Source of the DNA: Candidatus Omnitrophota bacterium
Lineage (GTDB): Bacteria; Omnitrophota; Gorgyraeia; Zapsychrales; Zapsychraceae
Direction of reading: 5' to 3'
NCBI GenBank assembly: GCA_018062515.1
Contig: JAGOSC010000003.1
Coordinates: 1 to 64,000, forward strand
Length of the DNA: 64,000 bases
Part shown: in pieces, positions 15,312-24,151 of the stretch
How the letters are laid out: each line of letters opens with the position of its first letter
How positions within the stretch are numbered: the first letter of the stretch is position 1
The notes under the pieces: model-generated
What the model saw: the letters and a program-made list of their open reading frames with translations, nothing else
The model's database searches: none
What the model was told of the DNA's origin: nothing
Translations under genes and position numbers: made by a program

Positions 15312-16024
15312 ATCTTTCCGATACTCTTTTTCTGTATACTAATTAAATCTTCGATTCCCTTTTTCGCTAAATCAAGAAGTTGAGTCAATTGTTTTTGATC
15401 AAACGGGCTGCCCTCGGCGGTGCCTTGAACTTCAACGAATGAACCAGCTCCCACCATGACCACGTTCATATCCATTTGGGCTTTGGAATCTTCTTTATAA
15501 TTCAAATCCAACATCAATTCATTCTCGAAAATTCCGACGCTGATCGCCGCGACAGAATCTTTTAAAGGAATTTCCTTAATCAATCCATTCTTTTTGATTT
15601 TTTTGAGCGCTAATGCCAAGGCAATATATCCCCCCGTGATCGCAGCGGTGCGCGTCCCGCCATCGGCCTGAATAACATCACAATCCACCATAATCGTTCG
15701 TTCGCCTAATAACTTCATATCGACGACGGCGCGTAAACTGCGTCCGATTAACCGTTGAATTTCTAATGTCCGTCCGGCTGTTAAAGATTTTTCCCGTCGC
15801 ATTCTTGTATCCGTCGAGCGCGGAAGCATGCCATATTCAGCCGTGACCCAACCTGTTCCCTTACCTTTTAAGAATGGCGGAACCGTTTCCTCGACGCTGG
15901 CAGTACATATTACTTTAGTATCTCCAAACTCGATTAAACATGAACCTTCGGCGTGACAGGTATAATCTTTAGTCACCTTAATATTTCTTAACTGATTGTT
16001 TTTTCGTCCATCATTACGGGCCAT
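15308..16024 (-). CDS. rph: Ribonuclease PH
   Basis: RNase PH trims the 3' ends of tRNA precursors with phosphate, forming nucleoside diphosphates. The protein shows the classical MARNDGR start, [31 protein letters not shown], the phosphate/RNA-contacting arginines in TRMRRE and [22 protein letters not shown], and [21 protein letters not shown] place the start at the ATG 16022-16024 because GAGGAG lies 7 bases upstream and the protein then begins with the family's usual MARNDGR; a longer frame opening at 16069 would run into the queF end. The length, 238 residues, is normal. The stop overlaps the rdgB start by four bases; queF ends 13 bases upstream. Confidence 0.96.
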   Translation of the reverse strand: MARNDGRKNNQLRNIKVTKDYTCHAEGSCLIEFGDTKVICTASVEETVPPFLKGKGTGWVTAEYGMLPRSTDTRMRREKSLTAGRTLEIQRLIGRSLRAVVDMKLLGERTIMVDCDVIQADGGTRTAAITGGYIALALALKKIKKNGLIKEIPLKDSVAAISVGIFENELMLDLNYKEDSKAQMDMNVVMVGAGSFVEVQGTAEGSPFDQKQLTQLLDLAKKGIEDLISIQKKSIGKI

Positions 16025-16037
16025 GGAAAACTCCTCA

Positions 16038-16442
16038 TTATTTCTTTTTTGATTTATATTCAGATTCAACCGTCGTGCCTATTCCTCCCCGAGGATTCAT
16101 CACGATTTTAATCTTTAACCAGCGCGGCTGACAACTCTTTACAAAATCGTCCTGAATTTTATTCACCAAATGTTCATGAAAAATCCCGACATCACGATAC
16201 GCGACTAAATAAAGTTTAAATGATTTCAATTCGACGCAACTCCGTCGGGGGCCATAAGAAATATAAATTACAGCAAAATCCGGTAATCCCGTTTTAGGAC
16301 AAATGCAGGTGAATTCGGGAATTTCAAGATCTACTTTATAGTCCCGGTCGCTGTATTTATTTTCCCACACTTCAATCTCGGGTAATTTGAGCGTCCGTAC
16401 ATTCTCTTGTAACTCATCATATGAACTTTTTTTATTTGGCAT
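16038..16442 (-). CDS. queF: NADPH-dependent 7-cyano-7-deazaguanine (preQ0) reductase
   Basis: QueF reduces preQ0 to preQ1 in queuosine synthesis, a T-fold enzyme. The 134-residue protein is the short (unimodular) type. It has [14 protein letters not shown] with the catalytic cysteine, [16 protein letters not shown] corresponding to the family motif E-(S/L)-K-S-(F/L)-K-L, and the closing [11 protein letters not shown]. It sits between queE and rph in a run of four queuosine genes (queD, queC, queE, queF), with gaps of 12-13 bases on either side. The context and the motif together leave little doubt. Confidence 0.95.
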   Translation of the reverse strand: MPNKKSSYDELQENVRTLKLPEIEVWENKYSDRDYKVDLEIPEFTCICPKTGLPDFAVIYISYGPRRSCVELKSFKLYLVAYRDVGIFHEHLVNKIQDDFVKSCQPRWLKIKIVMNPRGGIGTTVESEYKSKKK

Positions 16443-16454
16443 ATTTATCTTCTC

Positions 16455-17144
16455 CTAACGAACTTTAAGCATTTTGTGTATCTGAGGCAAAATGCGCACA
16501 TTGTTTAATTTTTGAGAACACAAGGTTTCATATCTTTGACAAAGATTCATGATGCCCTGGCCTAAATCAAATGTATTCGGCTGCAGGATGAACAGTATAT
16601 TCGGATCCACGCCAGCTACTAAATCAATGGATTGTTGAATATCTTGTTCATTCGTTTTTAAACTTATCACCGTTTTAATAAACACATCTTTCCGTCGAGC
16701 GATACTTAAAAATCTTCTATGTTCATCCCAGTAAGGCCGGCATTGTGTGGAACTGGGAAGTTTTAAATCCATGGAAACAACGTCTAACTGTTCAATCACT
16801 TCGCTAAGTTCATCCGGCAATATGCCATTGGTTTCCAAGTGAACCGGCATTTTTGCGTCATTCAGTTTCGGCAATAATTCTTTGATAAATTTATATTGTA
16901 TTAATGGTTCACCGCCGGTCAATGAAACCGAATGACTTCCCGGCCAATATTTTTTAATTTCCATAAAGACTTCATCTAATGACATTTCTTTATAATTCCT
17001 GGTCGTGTCGCCGATGGAATGCGGCGTATCGCACCAGACACAATGCATATTACATTCAAAGAACCGGACAAAGACTTGTTTCACGCCGGAAAATTTTCCT
17101 TCTCCCTGAATAGACTGAAAAAATTCAATAAGTTTCGCGTTCAT
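16455..17144 (-). CDS. queE: 7-carboxy-7-deazaguanine synthase (radical SAM)
   Basis: QueE converts 6-carboxytetrahydropterin to 7-carboxy-7-deazaguanine using SAM and a [4Fe-4S] cluster. The sequence has FFQSIQGEGKFSGVKQVFVRFFECNMHCVWCDT, holding the CxxxCxxC cluster motif, followed by the glycine-rich SLTGGEPLIQ and later HLETNG. I choose the ATG at 17142-17144, 7 bases after the queC stop, because the family begins just before the QGEG segment. An earlier ATG at 17189 would overlap queC by 38 bases. No strong ribosome site is visible, so coupling to queC is likely. It lies in the que cluster with queC upstream and queF downstream. Confidence 0.93.
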   Translation of the reverse strand: MNAKLIEFFQSIQGEGKFSGVKQVFVRFFECNMHCVWCDTPHSIGDTTRNYKEMSLDEVFMEIKKYWPGSHSVSLTGGEPLIQYKFIKELLPKLNDAKMPVHLETNGILPDELSEVIEQLDVVSMDLKLPSSTQCRPYWDEHRRFLSIARRKDVFIKTVISLKTNEQDIQQSIDLVAGVDPNILFILQPNTFDLGQGIMNLCQRYETLCSQKLNNVRILPQIHKMLKVR

Positions 17145-17151
17145 AATAGTA

Positions 17152-17820
17152 TCAATTATTTCGGATGGCCGGATCTTCATATCCAGCATCGGAAAATCCT
17201 TTAGCCCTCAAGACGCAACTATCACACGTGCCGCATGGTTTCTTTAATCCTTGATAACACGACCACGTCAACCGATAGGGAACCTTCAAGGCCATGCCTT
17301 TACGTATAATGCCGGCCTTGGATAATGTGATTAAAGGAGCGTAAATCTTAATGGAATGCCCTTGCACTCCGGACTTCATCCCTTTCTGTACAGCCGATTG
17401 AAAGGCCTTCATAAAATCAGGACGGCAATCCGGATAGCCTGAATAGTCAATGGCATTGGCGCCAATAAAAACAGCTTGCGCGTGAATCGCTTCCGCGTAA
17501 GACATGGCCAAACTTAAAAAGATAATATTTCTGGCGGGCACGTAAGTCGACGGTATTTCTTTGGGATTGATTTTCTTTCTCGACGGGATTTTGATTTTTT
17601 TATCCAGCAGTGATGATCCTAACCACGGTAATTGAATGCGCACAACTTGATAGTCGCATTTGACTGATTGGGCAATTTTCTTCGCGTGATCGATTTCCCG
17701 TTTGTGCCGCTGACCATAATCAAAAATCAAACCGTAAGGCTGAAACTTTTTTTCTTTGGCCATGTAAAGAATCGTCGCTGAATCTAACCCGCCGGATAAT
17801 AAAACAACTGCTTTTTTCAT
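17152..17820 (-). CDS. queC: 7-cyano-7-deazaguanine (preQ0) synthase
   Basis: QueC is an ATP-dependent PP-loop enzyme converting CDG and ammonia to preQ0. The PP-loop VVLLSGGLDSATIL is at the very N-terminus, and the C-terminus carries the zinc-binding cysteines in SCYQGLKKPCGTCDSCVLR. The middle has YVPARNIIFLSLAMSYAEA and IGANAIDYSGYPDCRPDF, standard for the family. The start at 17820 is chosen because its ATG overlaps the queD stop as ATGA and the protein then begins MKKAVVLLSGG; a longer frame from 17859 would overlap queD further. The length is 222 residues, as expected. Confidence 0.96.
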   Translation of the reverse strand: MKKAVVLLSGGLDSATILYMAKEKKFQPYGLIFDYGQRHKREIDHAKKIAQSVKCDYQVVRIQLPWLGSSLLDKKIKIPSRKKINPKEIPSTYVPARNIIFLSLAMSYAEAIHAQAVFIGANAIDYSGYPDCRPDFMKAFQSAVQKGMKSGVQGHSIKIYAPLITLSKAGIIRKGMALKVPYRLTWSCYQGLKKPCGTCDSCVLRAKGFSDAGYEDPAIRNN

Positions 17821-18182
17821 GTTTCGTAATAAGACGCGCTCGCCATGTCTGATTCCCACACCTGAACTTTAAAAACTTTGAGAGGAGATACGACCGGAGT
17901 AAATTGTTGATATATATATTTGGCGATGTTTTCCGCCGTCGGATTGACCGCTTTAAAATAATCCAAATCATTTAAACATTTATGATCTAACGTCTCCAGA
18001 AAATGTTTAAACTGTTTTTTTAAAATCGCAAAATCTTCAACCATGCCTATTTCATTTAGTTGTTCCGACTTTATAAAAACTTCCACTTTCCAGGTATGCC
18101 CGTGCAGGTCTTTGCATTTTCCTGGATAACCTCGCAAAAAATGCGCTGAGGCAATATCACCTTTTAATAATAATTCAAACAT
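17817..18182 (-). CDS. queD: 6-carboxy-5,6,7,8-tetrahydropterin synthase
   Basis: QueD makes 6-carboxytetrahydropterin from dihydroneopterin triphosphate, the first committed step towards queuosine. The 121-residue protein has the zinc histidines in SAHFL and HGHTW, the catalytic cysteine in GKCKDLHGH, the LDHKCLND segment and the closing VQVWESDMASASY with the conserved glutamate. It is the first que gene of the operon, starting 10 bases after murI and coupled to queC by an ATGA overlap. With a 10-base gap there is no room for a dedicated preQ1 riboswitch here. Confidence 0.94.
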   Translation of the reverse strand: MFELLLKGDIASAHFLRGYPGKCKDLHGHTWKVEVFIKSEQLNEIGMVEDFAILKKQFKHFLETLDHKCLNDLDYFKAVNPTAENIAKYIYQQFTPVVSPLKVFKVQVWESDMASASYYET

Positions 18183-18192
18183 TTCTGATCCT

Positions 18193-18981
18193 TTAAATCT
18201 TGGTTGCCTTTATTTCTTTTCCCAAAAAATTTCTCGCAATCTTACCGAATTGTTGCGGTTTATCAGACACTAAAAAACTGTACTTAGGTATTCCGCTTGT
18301 TTTCGTCAGGTCATTTTCTCTTAATATGACCTTGACCTGCTCGGCAATCTCATGAGCTGAATCTACCAAAACAACATCATTCCCGACGGTCTTTTGAATC
18401 ACTTTCCTTAATAATGGATAATGAGTGCAGCCTAAAATCAGAGTATCAATTTTAAATTTATTTAAACTGCTCAGGTATGTTTTCGCAATGAGCTTCGTTG
18501 CCTCATCATCGAACCAGCCTTCTTCGACTAAAGGAACAAATAAAGCGCATGGCTGTGAAATAATTTTCGCGCTGCGGTTAAACTTCAGAATATTTTTTGT
18601 GTACTGGCCGCTTTTGATGGTGGCTGATGTCGCGATAACACCGATACGGTTATTGCGTGTTAAGCGCGCAGCTTTTTCAGCTCCGGGTTTAATAACCCCG
18701 AGAATCGGAATCGTATAGTTTTTCTTTAGCAGCGGCATAGCGTAACTCGACGAGGAATTACAAGCTACCACCACCATCTTGACATTCTTTTTAATAAGAA
18801 TGTCAGTGTTTTCTTTGGAAAAACTAATAATTGATTCTTTGGATTTTGTACCGTATGGAACCCGGGCGGTATCACCGAAGTAAACAATATCTTCATGGGG
18901 CAATTGTTTCATCAATTCTTTAACAACCGTCAGCCCGCCCAATCCGGAGTCAAATACGCCAATCGCAGAATTTCTATTCAT
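18193..18981 (-). CDS. murI: Glutamate racemase
   Basis: MurI interconverts L- and D-glutamate and supplies D-Glu for peptidoglycan. It has the N-terminal IGVFDSGLGGLTVVKEL, YFGDTARVPYGTKS, the first catalytic cysteine in VVACNSSSSYA and the second in LGCTHYPLL. The usual sequence after the first cysteine is N-T-A-S; here it is N-S-S-S, a mild variant. The length, 262 residues, is normal. It lies 6 bases after the amidase gene, so two cell-wall genes adjoin in this operon, followed by the queuosine genes. Confidence 0.95.
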   Translation of the reverse strand: MNRNSAIGVFDSGLGGLTVVKELMKQLPHEDIVYFGDTARVPYGTKSKESIISFSKENTDILIKKNVKMVVVACNSSSSYAMPLLKKNYTIPILGVIKPGAEKAARLTRNNRIGVIATSATIKSGQYTKNILKFNRSAKIISQPCALFVPLVEEGWFDDEATKLIAKTYLSSLNKFKIDTLILGCTHYPLLRKVIQKTVGNDVVLVDSAHEIAEQVKVILRENDLTKTSGIPKYSFLVSDKPQQFGKIARNFLGKEIKATKI

Positions 18982-18987
18982 AGAATG

Positions 18988-20070
18988 TTATTTACCTTGA
19001 GAATATTCCAATAAACTGTTCGCAATGCCCGCAGCAATCTTGTCTCTGTAGCTACTGGATTTTAAAAGTCTTTCTTCTTTCGGATTCGATAAAAAACCAA
19101 CCTCGATCAATACCGCCGGAACAAATGTGTTACGTAAAACATAAAAACCGGCCGTCTTTGTCCCGCGATTGGTAGCCTTGGTGGTTCTGGATAAATTATC
19201 TCCAATGATCCGCGCCAACTTTATAGATTCGGACCCTTTATATTGCGTCAATAAATCCTCGACGATAAATGCCACATTTTTATCGTTGGAGTTTGTTGCC
19301 AAATTGGATAATAATAATTTTCGATTCAGCCTGCGGTTTTCATCATCTTTTTCTGCCTGGGTTAATTCCCTCAAGGAAAATATTTCAATACCGCTAACAC
19401 TTTTTTTGGGTGATGAATTGGCATGAATACTGATAAAGGCATCGGCTTGAGTTTTACTCGCAATCTCGGTGCGGCCTTGTAACGTAACAAACTGATCATC
19501 CGGGCGTGTCATAAAAACTTTGATATTCTGTTTTTCAAGAAGCCTTTTTACTCGTTTAGAAATATCCAAAACGATTTCTTTTTCTTTTGAATTATTGTTC
19601 CCCATCGCCCCTGGGTCTTTCCCTCCATGTCCAGCGTCAATGACGACTTCTCTAATCTTTGTCAGCCTGTAAGAACCGCCCGTGCGTGCTTTTTTGTCAA
19701 AATGCTTATCGTCCGCCGCAACTTCGGCTTTTTCAAAAATAACCAATATTTTATCATGAAAATCTTTAGGGATGAGAATAGCGCCTTTTTTCACCCGTAA
19801 TGGTTTAATCAATTCGATTTGCTTATTGCCATATAAAGCAAAATTACTGTCAATCAACATGGTTACCGTCACATCGCCTTTTCTTAAGGTGATAATTTGA
19901 GTAATCTGATCCCAATCCCAGGCGATATCAAGACGCTGGCAAGCATCTTTAAGGTAAATGTCCTGAATAGGTTTAATATTGGATTTTTTTTGTCCCGACG
20001 GGACGGTGGCACATCCGGAAAAAACAAGGCTGAGCAAAACAAAGAGAGTCAATTTGATTTTATGTTTCAT
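18988..20070 (-). CDS. N-acetylmuramoyl-L-alanine amidase (Amidase_3), lipoprotein
   Basis: A zinc amidase that cuts the bond between N-acetylmuramic acid and the stem peptide. The N-terminus is a lipoprotein signal (LFVLLSLVFSGC), so it is probably membrane-anchored in the periplasm. Residues about 30-110 form an extra domain of unclear type. The catalytic domain starts at VVIDAGHGGKDPGAMG (first zinc His), then ISIHANSS (second zinc His), and ends with VPAVLIEVGFLSNPKEE (catalytic Glu). All key residues are present. Its ATG overlaps the secretin stop by four bases, so it is coupled to an outer-membrane secretin gene. A role in opening the wall for secretin assembly is plausible but inferred. 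It resembles AmiC-type enzymes; no symbol is assigned. Confidence 0.92.
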   Translation of the reverse strand: MKHKIKLTLFVLLSLVFSGCATVPSGQKKSNIKPIQDIYLKDACQRLDIAWDWDQITQIITLRKGDVTVTMLIDSNFALYGNKQIELIKPLRVKKGAILIPKDFHDKILVIFEKAEVAADDKHFDKKARTGGSYRLTKIREVVIDAGHGGKDPGAMGNNNSKEKEIVLDISKRVKRLLEKQNIKVFMTRPDDQFVTLQGRTEIASKTQADAFISIHANSSPKKSVSGIEIFSLRELTQAEKDDENRRLNRKLLLSNLATNSNDKNVAFIVEDLLTQYKGSESIKLARIIGDNLSRTTKATNRGTKTAGFYVLRNTFVPAVLIEVGFLSNPKEERLLKSSSYRDKIAAGIANSLLEYSQGK

Positions 20071-21536
20071 AAGGCCGAATCGTCTATTTTTGCGTCAATC
20101 GTTTTTGCCGTCACAAACACGATGATTTCCGTCTTGCGCAACGTTTTATTTTGATTCCGGAACGCGAAACCCAAAAACGGAATTTCCTCGAAAGGTACGT
20201 CACGGATAAGCGGAATATCGCTGATCAAAGGAATCCGGCTTTCCGTGTTCACGGTCACATTCTTAAATAAACCGCCAATCACGATGGTTGATCCATTTTT
20301 TACCGCAATATTGATGGCTTTTTCATCCAGTGAAAAAACAACAGGCTTGATATTCACGTCGATGGTTTCTTTTGTGTCGCCTAATGTCTTTAAATAAAAC
20401 CTTAAATCTTCTTTTTGATCTTTTGTTTCAAACTTGGTTCTTTGATCAGACATGTCAACCGCGTCCAAGCCGTTGATTGAAATGATCGCTGATTCTTCTC
20501 CCGACGCTGTAGAATTAAGTTCTCCTAACGTTGAAATATCCCCCACCGTTTCCAATGCCGCCAGCAGTACACTGTAATCTTCACCGCTAATCGTTCCGAG
20601 GCTGATCATTCCGTTTTTTCCTTCAATCGAATTTTTCATCCCCAGAAATTCGAGACTTTTATAGTCGGAAACAATGGCTTCCCAATCGACGCCGCGCGTG
20701 TGCTCATCATTAAGAATAATTTGAAGAATCTTTGTTTCAAATTTAACATTTTTGTCTACCTGATCATACTCTTCAATTCTCTTTTTAATGTCTATCAATT
20801 TAGTACGCATATCGGTAACCGTGAGCGACTTTTTTTCTTGATCGATCTCAATTTTTCCTTTAACAGACAATAAGCTCTTGACGGCTTCCGCTGTCTTTTC
20901 CGGATCTTTAAATTTAAGAACAATGGTCATATGATCAATGGGAACGTCCATTTTCTTAATATAAGCTTCCATCGCCGGTATTTTCTTCGGTAAGTCAATT
21001 AAGACAAATGTCTGTGTTTGATCATTAAAAATAATCCGGCCGGATTCACTTTTCATCTCGTTCAGAACTTCCATGATTTCATTAGCGTCAGCGTGAAGAA
21101 TAGGGACCATTTTTGTCTGAACTTTCTGAGTAAAGGGATAACCATAACGCTCTTCAAAACCTTTCGCCGTCAGGACACGTATAATTCCAGTTTCCTCACT
21201 GTAAGCCAGGCCGTTGGTATCCAAAATAATCCGCAAAGCATCACGGGCAAAAACATCTTTTAAGAAAATGGTGATTTTCCCCTGAACATCCTGACCGGTG
21301 ATAATATTCAGTCGTCCTTTTTGGGCTAATAACTCTAAGACTTCATAGATATCTTTGTTTTTTGCGTCGAGGACATCAATCTTAACGTCTTCTCCACCCA
21401 TTTCCAGCTCATGCACAGCATTATCGACTTGATGGCTTATGCCGTTCTCTGCATAAACAAAGTCTTGGCATAATCCTAATACGCAAAAAACAATCGCATA
21501 ATTAAGATAATTTCTGAAATTGAATACTTTCTTCAT
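20067..21536 (-). CDS. Secretin-family outer-membrane protein (PilQ/GspD-like)
   Basis: A 489-residue protein with a signal peptide (LNYAIVFCVLGLCQDFVYA) and, from about residue 55, an STN-type domain (IDVLDAKNKDIYEVLELLAQKGRLNIITG). N1-type secretin folds follow (KMVPILHADANEIMEVLNEM). The C-terminal secretin domain holds GSTIVIGGLFKN and the conserved VPFLG-like motif, here EEIPFLGFAFR, ending KTEIIVFVTAKTI. It would form the outer-membrane ring of a type IV pilus or type II secretion system. The start is taken at the ATG 21534-21536 (AGGA upstream) rather than the TTG two codons earlier. It overlaps the upstream MerR-like gene by 35 bases. A pseudopilin gene lies at 26862-27302, but no ATPase or platform gene is seen. 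Confidence 0.92.
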   Translation of the reverse strand: MKKVFNFRNYLNYAIVFCVLGLCQDFVYAENGISHQVDNAVHELEMGGEDVKIDVLDAKNKDIYEVLELLAQKGRLNIITGQDVQGKITIFLKDVFARDALRIILDTNGLAYSEETGIIRVLTAKGFEERYGYPFTQKVQTKMVPILHADANEIMEVLNEMKSESGRIIFNDQTQTFVLIDLPKKIPAMEAYIKKMDVPIDHMTIVLKFKDPEKTAEAVKSLLSVKGKIEIDQEKKSLTVTDMRTKLIDIKKRIEEYDQVDKNVKFETKILQIILNDEHTRGVDWEAIVSDYKSLEFLGMKNSIEGKNGMISLGTISGEDYSVLLAALETVGDISTLGELNSTASGEESAIISINGLDAVDMSDQRTKFETKDQKEDLRFYLKTLGDTKETIDVNIKPVVFSLDEKAINIAVKNGSTIVIGGLFKNVTVNTESRIPLISDIPLIRDVPFEEIPFLGFAFRNQNKTLRKTEIIVFVTAKTIDAKIDDSAL

Positions 21537-21756
21537 GCTCAAATTTTTCCTGGATCTGTTTTAATGTTAAATTCTTTTTTTGCAGCTGTTGAATTTTCTT
21601 TAATTGCTGGTGAGTCCCGTCATTAAAATACCGTATATTCGTTTCTTTCGAACGGCCAATCTCTTTTAAGAGTCCGATGCTCAAATAATATTTAAGTGTA
21701 TGAGTCGGGCATCCGCTTAGTTTGGATAAATCTTTAAGTAAGTAAATTGTTTGCAT
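21502..21756 (-). CDS. Small MerR-type helix-turn-helix protein
   Basis: An 84-residue protein with a MerR-like winged HTH: YLLKDLSKLSGCPTHTLKYYL, then GLLKEIGR...IRYFNDGTHQQLKKIQQL and a short helical tail. It lacks an effector domain, so it could be a compact DNA-binding regulator or an excisionase-like protein. It is the first gene of the ten-gene operon and its 3' end overlaps the secretin start by 35 bases, an unusually long overlap that suggests coupled translation. It may autoregulate the operon through the promoter at 21871-21899; that is inference. Confidence 0.78.
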   Translation of the reverse strand: MQTIYLLKDLSKLSGCPTHTLKYYLSIGLLKEIGRSKETNIRYFNDGTHQQLKKIQQLQKKNLTLKQIQEKFEHEESIQFQKLS

Positions 21757-21870
21757 ATAATGGGGAAAATTGATTGAAACCAGGTAAATTTAAATAGAAA
21801 TGGTACATAAAGTGTTACAGTTGTTATGTTTAACTCAAATTGAACTATCCGGATGGGTAGTTAAGCTTTT

Positions 21871-21899
21871 ATTCTCATATATTTAATCTGCCCTGTCAA
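21871..21899 (-). promoter_or_regulatory. Candidate promoter for the MerR-secretin-murI-que operon
   Basis: On the minus strand TTGACA (21899-21894), a 17-base spacer and GAGAAT (21876-21871). The -35 is perfect and the -10 is weak, as expected for a regulated promoter. The leader to the ATG at 21756 would be about 110 nt. No clear MerR-type dyad in the spacer was noticed. Confidence 0.5.
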
Positions 21900-22003
21900 G
21901 GTATTTGTCCGCCCGAATCTTTTAGAAACGATATTTTTTGTGGACGGTTAAAATTTTATCTGTTATAAATAATAACAATGTATAACCGCAACCAGAGGTA
22001 CAT

Positions 22004-22393
22004 ATGATTATTGCCTTATGGATCATTTTAAGAATATTATTTTTTGCCGCAGCTATCTTCCTCTTATATCAGTATTTTAAAAGCCTTATAAATGATGGTT
22101 CTTTTCATGTGATGAAGCACGGACTGAACAAGCCTTTTAAAAATAGCCAATTCGATACAAAAGCGAACCATAACCAATATACCCTTGAACTATATAAATG
22201 GTCGATTAATGAGGGTGAAAATGTGTGTGAGGAAGCGCTTGACCGAGCCGCATGGCCGGCGATGGATATCGCCGATTGGATGAAAGAAGGCTTACCTCGG
22301 TCTTCCGACGGCACTTCCCTCTGCGGACGAAATTGTCAATGTAAATTGACCCGTTATAAAGTTAAACCAACACGACAGCCAAAATCACTTTAA
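22004..22393 (+). CDS. Small membrane-anchored protein of unknown function
   Basis: A 129-residue protein that I do not recognise. The N-terminus is one membrane helix (LWIILRILFFAAAIFLLY). The soluble part has several tryptophans and aromatics (LELYKWSINEG, AAWPAMDIADWMKEGLP) and a cysteine-rich closing segment with three cysteines in LCGRNCQCKL, which might bind a metal. A ribosome site (AGAGG) precedes the ATG at good spacing. It lies 5 bases upstream of a CheY-like gene, so the two are probably co-transcribed. Codon use and composition match the neighbours, so it is likely a real gene. Confidence 0.7.
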   Translation: MIIALWIILRILFFAAAIFLLYQYFKSLINDGSFHVMKHGLNKPFKNSQFDTKANHNQYTLELYKWSINEGENVCEEALDRAAWPAMDIADWMKEGLPRSSDGTSLCGRNCQCKLTRYKVKPTRQPKSL

Positions 22394-22398
22394 CTTCT

Positions 22399-22800
22399 AT
22401 GTGGAATATTTTAATAGCCGAAGATGATCCCGCCGACGCCGAAAAATTAATCAAAGGCTTATCTTCCATCGCCCAATGCACCGTAGCAAAAGACGGATCG
22501 GAAACAATTGCCGTCTACAAATCTGCTCAGGCCAAGAAAATAAATTTCGATTTCATATTGTTAGACGTACAAATTCCCCGGGTAAACGGCTTTGATATTT
22601 TAAAGACCATAAGAAAATTAGAAGAATCCAATCGAGCTGTTTCTTCTCATGAGTCCAAAATCATCATGATTACGACATACAAAGATTCCCTGATGGAAAA
22701 TTACAATATGGGATGGGATGATTTTATGTCAAAGCCCGTCGATATCACTATCCTGATCAACCGCCTAAAAGAACTTCAATTAAAAAAAGAAACAATTTAA
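22399..22800 (+). CDS. Stand-alone response-regulator receiver domain (CheY-like)
   Basis: A 133-residue single receiver domain: the acidic pair in ILIAEDDPADAEKL, the phospho-acceptor aspartate in FDFILLDVQIPRVNGFDIL, the conserved threonine in IIMITTY and the lysine in FMSKPVD. It has no output domain, so it would act by protein contact after phosphorylation by a histidine kinase elsewhere. It follows the small membrane protein by 5 bases. Its stop codon lies one base from the stop of the convergent CPBP protease gene. Confidence 0.9.
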   Translation: MWNILIAEDDPADAEKLIKGLSSIAQCTVAKDGSETIAVYKSAQAKKINFDFILLDVQIPRVNGFDILKTIRKLEESNRAVSSHESKIIMITTYKDSLMENYNMGWDDFMSKPVDITILINRLKELQLKKETI

Positions 22801-22801
22801 C

Positions 22802-24151
22802 TTAGTTCGCGCTGATCAATTTCTTCAATTGTTCCATGCGTTCTTTTTGTGTTTTCTGAAGAGAACCATCAGCTGAAATTTCGCAGATTTTCTTTCGTAT
22901 TTCAAGTGCTTCGCTATAATTCCCCAAGCGCTCAAGAATTTCCGCTTTTGTATCCAAATATATATCATTGTCCGGAGAAATTTTGAGAGCTTGTTCGACT
23001 AGTCTCAAGGCTTCATCCAACTTAATATTTTCTTCGGAATAAAGCCACGCCAAATCATTATACGCAAGCGACCATTCCGGCTGCTGCTGTATACTGTTCA
23101 GCAATAATTCTTCTTTTCCCGACGGCGTGAGAGAACTATATTTTGCCTGATATTCAAAATAATAAGGATGGGTAATGACCAAAACAAAAACAGGAACGAT
23201 GACGACACCAATATTGTAAATGTAGTGAGTGATGAGGCCTGCCTGCGTTGTTCCGCTCCATGCCCGTAATAATGTTATGGCGAAGGCCAAAAGCGCGATA
23301 ATCGAAATCGCCAACCAGTCTCCCCAATATTGTCCGACATGAAGAACCGCAAATGATAAAGCAATGGTGTAAATAGCAAAACGCTGGCCCTTTACTTTCT
23401 CAAAGATTTGAAATGAATATCCGCGAAATAAAATTTCTTCGAATAATGGCGCGACCAGCCAGGCCCACACGATGAATATAAAAATAATGACCGGCGAGTC
23501 GGCCGTCGCCAAAGCCTCGGTCATCGGCGTGGAAGGGTTATATTCTCCCCGTTGAATAATCACCGCCGAAGAAAGTCCGGCAAAAACTAAACCCACGAGA
23601 GCCGGGACAAAAATACTTTTCATTTTTGAAATATTCTTCTTAAAACCAACATTGACCCAAAATCCTTCAGCCGAAAAACGTATAGACGATTTGTAAATAA
23701 GTATCGTGCTGACAAAGGTTAAGAAAATCGTCGATAACATGAGCCGGCTGATTTCGCTGAGGTGAACCAAAAACCTTTCGGTCAAAATTTCAAATAAAAT
23801 AGAAACATAAAAACTCAAAATCAACACATGAAACCATTCAAATATTAAATAAAATTTAGTCTTACGGTCGTCGGTGTTTAAATAATCCAAAGGTTTTTCT
23901 TTATCCGTATGTAAAAACCGATTTCGGTTTAATAAGTACGCTGGAACGATGCTAACTAAGAAAAAATAATTCAAAATTGTTTTCGGTTCTGGAGAAAAAA
24001 CAGCCAACAATACGCTTGCGATGGTGAAAGACGCGGTAATTATTAACGACAGACGAAATATATCTTTAAAATGATCGCGGTTATAACGCTTAAGAAACTG
24101 GACGTCTAAAAATAACAGCACGAAAAATATAATCATCGTGATTTGACTCAT
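22802..24151 (-). CDS. CPBP-family intramembrane metalloprotease with C-terminal TPR
   Basis: A 449-residue polytopic membrane protein of the CPBP/CAAX protease (Abi) family. The active-site motifs are present: FEEILFRG (EExxxR type), the histidine in SFAVLHVGQ, and LITHYIYN (HxxxN type). These proteases cut substrates within the membrane; the bacterial substrates are mostly unknown. After about eight membrane segments the last 110 residues form tetratricopeptide repeats (AYNDLAWLYSEE, EALRLVEQALKISPDN, AEILERLGNYSEALEIRKK), probably for protein contacts. The start overlaps the stop of the upstream methyltransferase gene by four bases, so it is the last gene of a three-gene operon. Confidence 0.88.
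   Translation of the reverse strand: MSQITMIIFFVLLFLDVQFLKRYNRDHFKDIFRLSLIITASFTIASVLLAVFSPEPKTILNYFFLVSIVPAYLLNRNRFLHTDKEKPLDYLNTDDRKTKFYLIFEWFHVLILSFYVSILFEILTERFLVHLSEISRLMLSTIFLTFVSTILIYKSSIRFSAEGFWVNVGFKKNISKMKSIFVPALVGLVFAGLSSAVIIQRGEYNPSTPMTEALATADSPVIIFIFIVWAWLVAPLFEEILFRGYSFQIFEKVKGQRFAIYTIALSFAVLHVGQYWGDWLAISIIALLAFAITLLRAWSGTTQAGLITHYIYNIGVVIVPVFVLVITHPYYFEYQAKYSSLTPSGKEELLLNSIQQQPEWSLAYNDLAWLYSEENIKLDEALRLVEQALKISPDNDIYLDTKAEILERLGNYSEALEIRKKICEISADGSLQKTQKERMEQLKKLISAN

Noticed and set aside
18183..18192. A preQ1 riboswitch ahead of the queuosine genes
   Set aside because: The gap between murI and queD is only 10 bases, and I saw no aptamer-like sequence at the operon's start.
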